This document shows positions 7,009 to 13,591 of a stretch of 20,491 bases of DNA, in pieces; within the stretch, counting starts at the first letter, position 1, and each line of letters begins with the position of its first letter. Location: NCBI GenBank assembly GCA_947489925.1, contig CANLFK010000016.1, positions 1 through 20,491 on the forward strand. Direction: 5' to 3'. A model generated the notes under the pieces. It did no database searches. It was not told the origin of the DNA and saw only the letters and a program-made list of their open reading frames with translations. A program made the translations under genes and the position numbers. Source of the stretch: Candidatus Caenarcanales bacterium. Lineage in GTDB: Bacteria > Cyanobacteriota > Vampirovibrionia > Caenarcaniphilales > Caenarcanaceae.

Positions 7009-8013
7009 TTATTTACTATTTTCCCCGTATTTCGCTTTCCATGACTTTTTATTTTTATTTTGCAAAAAGAATATGCTTCCAGGCAAACTAATTAAAAGCA
7101 TAGTGATAAAGCAAAAAGCTGACAAAATAATTGCCTCACCACCAGAACTATTAAAAGCTTTAAACAAATAAACATAAATTCCTTCCCGCACTCCAAGCCC
7201 ATTTAAACTAGGAACTATTAAGCTACCTAAGGTTGAAGCTGGATTCAATAAAAATAATAAAGCCTTTGAAATTTTCATATTAAGTCCCAGAGAGGCTAAA
7301 TAAATTGATAAAACAACCAAAATTTGAATCAAAACCGAACTAAGAAAAAGCTTAAACAAAAGAATTTTATTAATAAAAACTAGCTGTAAACTATTTACTA
7401 TTTTGCGTATTTTCCTGCCATTCAGCCATTTAAACCATTTTTTTCCTATATATATAAATTTCTTAGCTTGAATGATTAAATAATAAAATATAATTGCTCC
7501 CAGTAAAATTGAAGCAAAAATTAAAATAAAAATATTAGTCCAATTATGTCCAAGTCCTAGACCCAAAACCTTAATATAAATGCTAACTACCAAACCAAGC
7601 AAAGCTAATACTAATAAACCAAAAGCACGATCAACAAAAACTGAAACCAAGCAATAAGACCAATTAGCCGACTTGATCAAAGATTTTAAAATATAAGCTC
7701 TCACCAAGTCTCCGCCAAAAGAAGCTGGCAAAAAATTATTGCTAAAAAGACCTATCCAATAAACTTTTTTAAAGATTCTTTTATAATTAGCCGCTTCCCG
7801 AGGCGACAAATGAAAATAACAAATATACCAACGCCAAACCGCAATAAGCTGAGAAATAGCAAAAACCATTAAAGATAATAATAAAAAAATATAATTTAAT
7901 TTATCAAAAGCAATTAATTTTATTTCATGTCCAAATTTATTAATCAAATAAGATAAACAAAAAACTGACAAAAGCAATTTTGCAATGATTAAAAGACTTT
8001 TTTTGATTGTCAT
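7009..8013 (-). CDS. UPF0104 / LPG-synthase-TM flippase-like protein
   Basis: Integral membrane protein of the family shared by the membrane half of lysylphosphatidylglycerol synthase (MprF), AglD and UPF0104 proteins, implicated in lipid flipping or transfer of lipid-linked groups. Family marks: WIGLFSNNFLPASFGGDLVRAY (86-107, a run split by TM boundaries), DRAFGL (128-133) and PSLNGLGVREG (268-278). About eight transmembrane helices cover residues 5-315, with a basic C-terminal tail. At 334 residues it contains only the membrane domain, with no cytosolic aminoacyl-transferase domain. It is not a complete MprF. The gene is 13 bases after accC, which puts it with lipid metabolism. The transported lipid is unknown. 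Confidence 0.85.
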   Translation of the reverse strand: MTIKKSLLIIAKLLLSVFCLSYLINKFGHEIKLIAFDKLNYIFLLLSLMVFAISQLIAVWRWYICYFHLSPREAANYKRIFKKVYWIGLFSNNFLPASFGGDLVRAYILKSLIKSANWSYCLVSVFVDRAFGLLVLALLGLVVSIYIKVLGLGLGHNWTNIFILIFASILLGAIIFYYLIIQAKKFIYIGKKWFKWLNGRKIRKIVNSLQLVFINKILLFKLFLSSVLIQILVVLSIYLASLGLNMKISKALLFLLNPASTLGSLIVPSLNGLGVREGIYVYLFKAFNSSGGEAIILSAFCFITMLLISLPGSIFFLQNKNKKSWKAKYGENSK

Positions 8014-8026
8014 TGTTTATTAAAGT

Positions 8027-9388
8027 TTAAGAATTATTGCTTTGCCTTTTAATGAAGTCTTCAAGGTATTTGGTGGTTATATTACCAGTATTAAAAATAC
8101 TATCTTCCAAAATTTGCAAATGTAGCGGTATTGTGGTTTTTACTCCTTCAATGCCAAATTCACTTAAAGCTCTCTTTGCTCTATTAATTGCTTCTTGTCT
8201 GGTTGAACCACTAACAATTAATTTACCCAACAAAGAATCATAAAAAGAAGGCATTTTATACCCACCATAACAATGAGAGTCTAATCTAATACCAATTCCA
8301 CCGGGGCTAATATATTCTCCGATTAAACCGGGTGATGGTCTAAAATTAGCTTCTGGGTCTTCAGCATTAATTCTAAATTCAATTACATGACCTTTAAATT
8401 TAATTTCTTCTTGTTTAAATGACAGTTTTTCCCCAGACGCCACTTTTATTTGTTCAACCAGTAAATCTAAGCCAGTAATAGTTTCGGTAACTGGATGTTC
8501 AACCTGAATGCGGGTATTCATTTCCATGAAGTAAAACTTTTTAGTGTCTACATCCAAAATAAATTCAATAGTGCCAGCTCCTTCATAATTAATTGCTTTT
8601 GCGATTGAAACAGCCGCTTGCCCCATTTCTTTTCTTAGTTTTTCGTCTAAAGCTGGACTTAAAGCTTCTTCAATTAATTTTTGATGTCTTCTCTGAATAG
8701 AACAGTCTCTTTCGCCTAAATGCACTAAATTTCCATAACTATCACCAAAAATCTGAAATTCAATATGCCTCATATTTACAATATATTTTTCAAGATAAAC
8801 TCCAGCATTTCCAAAAGCGGCTTGGGCTTCTTGGCTGGCTGAAATTAAACAATTTTCTAATTCTGATTCTGAATTTACAATACGCATTCCTCTGCCACCA
8901 CCACCAGCCGTTGCTTTAATTAATACTGGAAAACCAATTTCTTTTGCCAAAGATAAAGCTTCAGAATGATCATTAATTAAACCTTCAGAACCCGGTACAG
9001 TCGGGACACCAATTTTTTTGACAGTTTCTCTGGCTGTCGCTTTATCTCCCATTTGCCTTATTGAATCTGGAGCTGGGCCAATAAATTTAATTTTATGTTC
9101 AAGGCAAATTTCTGCAAAATGAGCATTCTCTGATAAAAAACCATAACCTGGATGAATAGCTTCACTACCAGTAAGTAAGGCTACATTCATAATTGCTGGA
9201 ATATTTAAATAACTTTGAGAGGCTTGGGCTGGACCAATACAAAAACTTTCATCAGCTAAATTTACGGGTAAAGAATCTTCATCAGCTTTTGAATAAACCA
9301 AAACAGTATTTATACCTAAATCATTACAAGCTCTAATTATTCGCAGAGCAATTTCGCTACGGTTTGCAATTAAGATTTTTTTAAACAA
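8027..9388 (-). CDS. accC: acetyl-CoA carboxylase biotin carboxylase subunit
   Basis: Biotin carboxylase: ATP-dependent carboxylation of the biotin on AccB, first half of malonyl-CoA synthesis. Residues 1-115 are the N-terminal domain (MFKKILIANRSEIALRI; the usual RGEIA is RSEIA here). ATP-grasp follows: GDKAT (K116), lysine K158, glycine loop GGGGRGMRIV (162-171), HIEFQIFGD (208-216), ERDCSIQRRHQKLIEE, then FMEMNTRIQVEHPVTE (287-302) with catalytic E289, N291, R293 and E297, and RINAEDP (339-345). The full-length 453 residues equals the norm. The start must be TTG (9388-9386) to keep the canonical N-terminus; no ATG fits. accB, accA and accD are not in the window. It lies 85 bases after the PgpH-like gene, with a candidate internal promoter. 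Confidence 0.97.
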   Translation of the reverse strand: MFKKILIANRSEIALRIIRACNDLGINTVLVYSKADEDSLPVNLADESFCIGPAQASQSYLNIPAIMNVALLTGSEAIHPGYGFLSENAHFAEICLEHKIKFIGPAPDSIRQMGDKATARETVKKIGVPTVPGSEGLINDHSEALSLAKEIGFPVLIKATAGGGGRGMRIVNSESELENCLISASQEAQAAFGNAGVYLEKYIVNMRHIEFQIFGDSYGNLVHLGERDCSIQRRHQKLIEEALSPALDEKLRKEMGQAAVSIAKAINYEGAGTIEFILDVDTKKFYFMEMNTRIQVEHPVTETITGLDLLVEQIKVASGEKLSFKQEEIKFKGHVIEFRINAEDPEANFRPSPGLIGEYISPGGIGIRLDSHCYGGYKMPSFYDSLLGKLIVSGSTRQEAINRAKRALSEFGIEGVKTTIPLHLQILEDSIFNTGNITTKYLEDFIKRQSNNS

Positions 9389-9433
9389 TTTTCTGATGAT
9401 TTAATATTCGAAGTTTATTTTAAAATTTTCAGT

Positions 9434-9444
9434 ATTATATAGCA
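9434..9444 (-). promoter_or_regulatory. candidate extended -10 promoter of accC
   Basis: On the minus strand the sequence reads TGCTATATAAT (9444-9434): an extended -10 (TGC before TATATA), overlapping a perfect TATAAT. It falls in the 85-base gap between the HD-phosphodiesterase gene and accC, about 46 bases before the TTG start. accC may therefore be transcribed partly independently of the upstream genes. No good -35 is visible. Confidence 0.4.
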
Positions 9445-9473
9445 AATTTTCCTGTGAATACCAGTACAAAAAC

Positions 9474-11723
9474 TTAATTTCTTTTTAAATCACTTATATA
9501 ACGCACTCTTTCATGGTTTTTATTTTTCCAGCTTTCATAAAATGACTCAGCAATTGAATTTAAATCTACTTGATTGAGGTTTGATTCATTTAATTGATTA
9601 TCTTGAACTCGTGAATTAATAAGGTTTTTAATTGTTTCTTTTACTAAGTTTTTATCTGTGGTTTTTAGGCTTCTGATTGTTGCTTCCACTGTATCAGCTA
9701 GCATTGCAATTCCAGTTTCTTTTGATTGAGGCTTAGGTCCTGGATAACGAAAAGCTGAATCATCTTTCAAGTCTGGATTTTGCTGACAAGCCTTTAAGTA
9801 AAAATGCCCAGCCCTTGAATTACCTTGATGAGCTGGAATAAAATCTTGAATTGTATCGGGTAAACCGTATTTTTGAGCTATTTCAAGACCTTTAGAAACA
9901 TGATCAATAATTGCTTTGGCACTTTGTTCGGGTGTCATGTTTTCATGCGGATTTGCTCCTCCAAACTGATTTTCAATGAATATTTGAGGATTATATAATT
10001 TGCCAATATCATGATATAAAATTCCGACTCTCACCAATTCATCATCGACTTCAATTTTTAAAGCGGCATTTTGAGCTAAGTCTGCAACGACCAAAGTATG
10101 TTCATATGTACCTGGAGCTTCATCGTGTAAACGCTTTAATAATGGCTGATTTGGGTCAGAAAGCTCTAATAATCTAAATCGTGTAATTACTCCAAAAAAT
10201 GATTCAAGATAAGGCATAATGCTTGAAACTAAAAGTCCAGTTATTAAGCCTCCAAAGCCTTGCAAGAAAAATTCACTCAAAGAAAAACTATCAAAATAAA
10301 TATGCTCTGAGTTAGAATTTAATAATTTTAAAAATGCAAAACTGCCCATTTGAGAAAGAGCTAGCCAAATTCCAGCATATGCCAAATCTGCCCGATTATT
10401 TGCTTTTTCGCCCAAAACAGTACCAACAATAACACCCACAAATGCAGGAATTAAAGCAATTATATTTATACTTAAAGCTTCCATGCACAAAATAGCAAAT
10501 AAAGTACCTGCCGCAAAACCAATTGAAGGCTTAAAAAACAAACCAACTGTCATAGCAATAGCAGCCAAAGGAATTAAAGCTGGTTGTTTATAAGCGGTAA
10601 AACCAATAAAAGCCGAAGCTCCAATCATCAAAAAGCCCAGCAAAAGCATTTGCCGAAAACTTAATGGATATTTTTCAACTTGAATAAAAAGACAAAGTCC
10701 TAAAACCAATAATAAACTACTCCAAAGAGCTTTTCGGAAAATATCAAAATTTAATTTTCTTTCATTTAATTTCAAATCTTCAAGCATTTGCACTTTATAG
10801 TCAGTTAAGATTTCATCTTTTTCAACAATTACCGAACCAGCTTTTACTATTTTCCAAAGAGTTTTAATTTCCATCAAAGCTTTTTGTTCGTTTTCACTCA
10901 AATTGTCAAATTGTAATTTTAAATTCGGTTTTAGGCTTAATTGCAAAATGTTTTCGATTAATTTCAGCTGTTGATCGGATAATTCAATATTTTCTTTTGG
11001 TAAAATAACTTTAATTGTTTCTTGGTCTAAATAACCTAAATAACCTAAGCTCAAAAGCTTTTTTGCTAAAGGAATTAAAATTGGTTTTATCTCTAACCAC
11101 TCTTCAGTTGAGGAAATATAAACTTTATTTTCATAAATATATAATTTTTCTTCTTTGCTTAAATTAATTAATTTATTTCTCAAATCACGCAGAGAGCTTT
11201 TAATTCTATTTAGATTTTTCTTTTTACTTTTCAATTCTGTAACAAAGTTTTGTATATCTGTCTTTGAAATATCTTGAATTAAATTTTGTAAATTATTATC
11301 TTCGAGAATATAGTCAATTTCATCTTCTGACAAAAGAATGGAAGTAAGAACAGAATCTTTGGATAAAAAACCTTTTTTTTGAGCTTTTGATAAATCTTCC
11401 AGTGAAGTAATTAAAGAATTAATATTATTCAAAGAAACTTCATTAACGGCATTATCACGAATAATTTTAGGTTTATTGAAAAAAGCTTCGACAATATTTC
11501 GCTTAGCTAATTCTTTTTCTCTTTCAGTAGACTGAATATCTGGAATCTTAGTTTCTTCGGAGATAATTATTTGAACTGGACTTTTTTCACCAGTTTTAAA
11601 TTTTGGCGGAAATAATTTTTGATACCATAAAAAGAATGAGCAAGCAAAGCTAACTAAAATAATTAAAAGAATTACTCTTAAAAATTTAGCAGCTTGAATT
11701 AAGTGTGAATTCTTGAAATTCAT
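9474..11723 (-). CDS. PgpH-like 7TM HD-domain phosphodiesterase
   Basis: Membrane-bound HD-domain hydrolase of the 7TMR-HD family, whose characterised members (PgpH) hydrolyse c-di-AMP. Layout: one anchor helix (about 14-34), a long extracytoplasmic helix-rich region (35-328, the 7TMR-HDED type), a block of about seven helices (330-505), and a cytoplasmic HD domain (525-745). Metal/catalytic residues are intact: EH (541-542), HDIGK (571-575), NPHENMTP (591-598), PAHQG (630-634) and MLADTVEA (674-681). At 749 residues it is within the family range. It is 9 bases downstream of the small membrane-protein gene and upstream of accC. c-di-AMP turnover controls osmolyte and cell-wall balance in other bacteria; its role here is inferred. 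No diadenylate cyclase is in the window. Confidence 0.9.
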   Translation of the reverse strand: MNFKNSHLIQAAKFLRVILLIILVSFACSFFLWYQKLFPPKFKTGEKSPVQIIISEETKIPDIQSTEREKELAKRNIVEAFFNKPKIIRDNAVNEVSLNNINSLITSLEDLSKAQKKGFLSKDSVLTSILLSEDEIDYILEDNNLQNLIQDISKTDIQNFVTELKSKKKNLNRIKSSLRDLRNKLINLSKEEKLYIYENKVYISSTEEWLEIKPILIPLAKKLLSLGYLGYLDQETIKVILPKENIELSDQQLKLIENILQLSLKPNLKLQFDNLSENEQKALMEIKTLWKIVKAGSVIVEKDEILTDYKVQMLEDLKLNERKLNFDIFRKALWSSLLLVLGLCLFIQVEKYPLSFRQMLLLGFLMIGASAFIGFTAYKQPALIPLAAIAMTVGLFFKPSIGFAAGTLFAILCMEALSINIIALIPAFVGVIVGTVLGEKANNRADLAYAGIWLALSQMGSFAFLKLLNSNSEHIYFDSFSLSEFFLQGFGGLITGLLVSSIMPYLESFFGVITRFRLLELSDPNQPLLKRLHDEAPGTYEHTLVVADLAQNAALKIEVDDELVRVGILYHDIGKLYNPQIFIENQFGGANPHENMTPEQSAKAIIDHVSKGLEIAQKYGLPDTIQDFIPAHQGNSRAGHFYLKACQQNPDLKDDSAFRYPGPKPQSKETGIAMLADTVEATIRSLKTTDKNLVKETIKNLINSRVQDNQLNESNLNQVDLNSIAESFYESWKNKNHERVRYISDLKRN

Positions 11724-11732
11724 AAAGTATTA

Positions 11733-12032
11733 TTACTTTAAAGCTCTGTTTAATGCAGCCTCAAGGGTTTTAATTTTTTCTTGCAATTGTTTTTTTTCAT
11801 CTTTGGCAATTTCTTCGGCTAATTTTTGCGGATTGATTAAGTCAGCCTTTTGATTTGACTTAAACTTGTTTCCAAATAAAACTGTACCCAAAAAACCACC
11901 TAAACCTAAAAATGAAATATTTTGCAAAAAATCTATTAAATTTGAATAAGTTTGCCCAAATAAAAAATCCTGAGCCAAAAAAGCCAAGGTTATCAAAGAA
12001 GTTAATATTAAAGTAAATTTAGGTGTTTTCAT
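11733..12032 (-). CDS. small membrane protein with coiled-coil tail
   Basis: No family recognised. 99 residues with two hydrophobic helices (about 5-25 and 37-54) and a charged Lys/Glu/Gln-rich C-terminal helix (68-99) that looks like a short coiled coil. It is the first gene of the run that continues with the PgpH-like enzyme 9 bases later, so co-expression and perhaps physical association with that enzyme are likely. The ATG start has no convincing Shine-Dalgarno. Upstream (12033-12212) is a 180-base AT-rich gap without another gene. Confidence 0.7.
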   Translation of the reverse strand: MKTPKFTLILTSLITLAFLAQDFLFGQTYSNLIDFLQNISFLGLGGFLGTVLFGNKFKSNQKADLINPQKLAEEIAKDEKKQLQEKIKTLEAALNRALK

Positions 12033-12212
12033 GGATTTCTTTATTTATAACTTTTAATAATTTTAACTTATATCAAACAAATTTAAAGACAATAGAACTT
12101 ACGCAAAAATGAAAAGATTAGTAGGAATTTGGAGAGAAACAACATCCTAATTGCTTATCATTGCTTAGCAATATTGTTTTATAACTTTTTTTATTTTTCT
12201 CATTGTTTTTTT

Positions 12213-13589
12213 TTATTCCACATAGGGTATTCCATCTGTACAAATTGGGTTATCAGCCGTATCTGGCACTGGGCAAGGCACAATTCTTTTGCCATTTGTT
12301 GAATGTACTAAACTCATTGGTAATACTGCTCTAGGAATACTTAAACCAACTGCAATCGGAGTATTAGCATGATTTGCAAGGATAGAAGATGTTTCGTTTG
12401 GTCTCAAATAACCTGATTGGCTTGACCGTATCATAGGCTCGGTGGCTGGCGGATTCGGATATGTTACTGTTGTGGTGTCAATATACTTACCCTCGCTATC
12501 AAAGTTCTTAGTTTCAGTAGTTACAGTTGTATTATACTTTACAATAGCTTGACAACAACATAATGAATTAATATCTCCTCCATCATTAACAGAATGACAT
12601 TGGCAAGTTCTTGCGTCTGCCCCACCAACACAGCATAATCCAGTTCTTTCCAATAAAGCCGCTTGACAAGAAGCTATATCAGAACTACCACCAAATTTAT
12701 AATAACTAGCTCTTTTATTACAAAAATTAGGATCGCATAATTCGTCTAAAAGCGGATTTCCAGCATTATTATAAGCTTTAGCTGGCAAAACAGCCGAATA
12801 AGAAATGACTTTGCTATGAGGATTATTTAATAAAGAAGCATAATTATTTTGGCTTTCTAAAGAGTTTTCATCATTTTCGTCAGATAAAATTTTATTACTT
12901 AAGTTTCCAGTACGGTCAAATAACATTAAAAATTCAGATAACCAAGCTTTTTTAGAATAGTTTTTTTGATTATAAAAATTAGCATTTGCAATTCTTTTGG
13001 CTGTCCAGCGAGCAATATTCGTTTCATTACAAATTTCACCATTAGCACAATTTAAAACAACTGTTGCACCATAAATTTGATCTTTTTGTTTATCATATAA
13101 AGCTCTCACCACCCAAAAGCTCGGCTCTGAATTAAATTTTCTTTTAGCTAAATCAATTGTCCAAAATAATTCAGTATATTTTTTGCTTTGTTTAGCTTTT
13201 TCAAAATCAAAGTTTATTTTACTTAAATTTTGAGCAAATGGCTTTGGATTATAATTTCCAGCTATTTCAAAGCTTTCTTTTGGATTTAACTGAAAATAAC
13301 CCGTATAAAAAATATCTTTTAGTTTTAAATCCTGATTTCCATATTTAAATCTTTTTTCTGTTTTTATATTTTTTTTCTTTAATTCGTCTTGGTAAGCCTT
13401 TGGATAAAATCTTTCTGGATTAAAAATTTTAGAATCTTCGACCGAAACTTTATATTGCCAAATTCCTTCATAAGAAAGCAAAGATTTAGTTTTTTCGGAT
13501 TTCTCATAAAATGAACCTAAAGCCAAAACTATAATTCCTAAAAGAGTAAAAACTGGAATTAATATTTTATTTTGCAATTTGCTTTTCAT
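12213..13589 (-). CDS. cysteine-rich anchored protein, partner of TadE-like protein
   Basis: Not recognised. 458 residues with one N-terminal membrane helix (about 8-27) and the rest predicted extracytoplasmic. Residues 40-280 are polar and aromatic, with basic N-terminal parts, and include the cysteine pair C181/C187. Residues 285-346 form a dense cysteine cluster (C285, 290, 308, 319, 320, 329, 331, 344, 345, 346), followed by a Thr-rich linker (354-377) and a tail with C439/C450: 14 cysteines in all, an even number that fits disulphides outside the cytoplasm. It begins 2 bases after the stop of the 971-residue gene, so the two are almost certainly co-transcribed and probably work in one surface structure. 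The Thr-rich, Cys-flanked linker resembles one in the upstream protein. No enzyme motif is seen. Confidence 0.75.
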   Translation of the reverse strand: MKSKLQNKILIPVFTLLGIIVLALGSFYEKSEKTKSLLSYEGIWQYKVSVEDSKIFNPERFYPKAYQDELKKKNIKTEKRFKYGNQDLKLKDIFYTGYFQLNPKESFEIAGNYNPKPFAQNLSKINFDFEKAKQSKKYTELFWTIDLAKRKFNSEPSFWVVRALYDKQKDQIYGATVVLNCANGEICNETNIARWTAKRIANANFYNQKNYSKKAWLSEFLMLFDRTGNLSNKILSDENDENSLESQNNYASLLNNPHSKVISYSAVLPAKAYNNAGNPLLDELCDPNFCNKRASYYKFGGSSDIASCQAALLERTGLCCVGGADARTCQCHSVNDGGDINSLCCCQAIVKYNTTVTTETKNFDSEGKYIDTTTVTYPNPPATEPMIRSSQSGYLRPNETSSILANHANTPIAVGLSIPRAVLPMSLVHSTNGKRIVPCPVPDTADNPICTDGIPYVE

Positions 13590-13591
13590 TT

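Noticed and set aside
7009..8013. Full lysylphosphatidylglycerol synthase (mprF)
   Set aside because: Only the membrane domain is present; the C-terminal aminoacyl-transferase domain is missing, so the flippase-like UPF0104 call is safer.
12094..12110. Sequence AGAACTTACGCAAAAAT resembling ends of some insertion sequences
   Set aside because: Only one copy, no partner inverted repeat and no transposase remnant; the following frame is 13 codons long.
12160..12172. ATTGC-TTA-GCAAT hairpin as a terminator of the Cys-rich gene
   Set aside because: The stem is five pairs and, read on the minus strand, is not followed by a T-run. The T-rich side faces the plus strand, where no gene ends.
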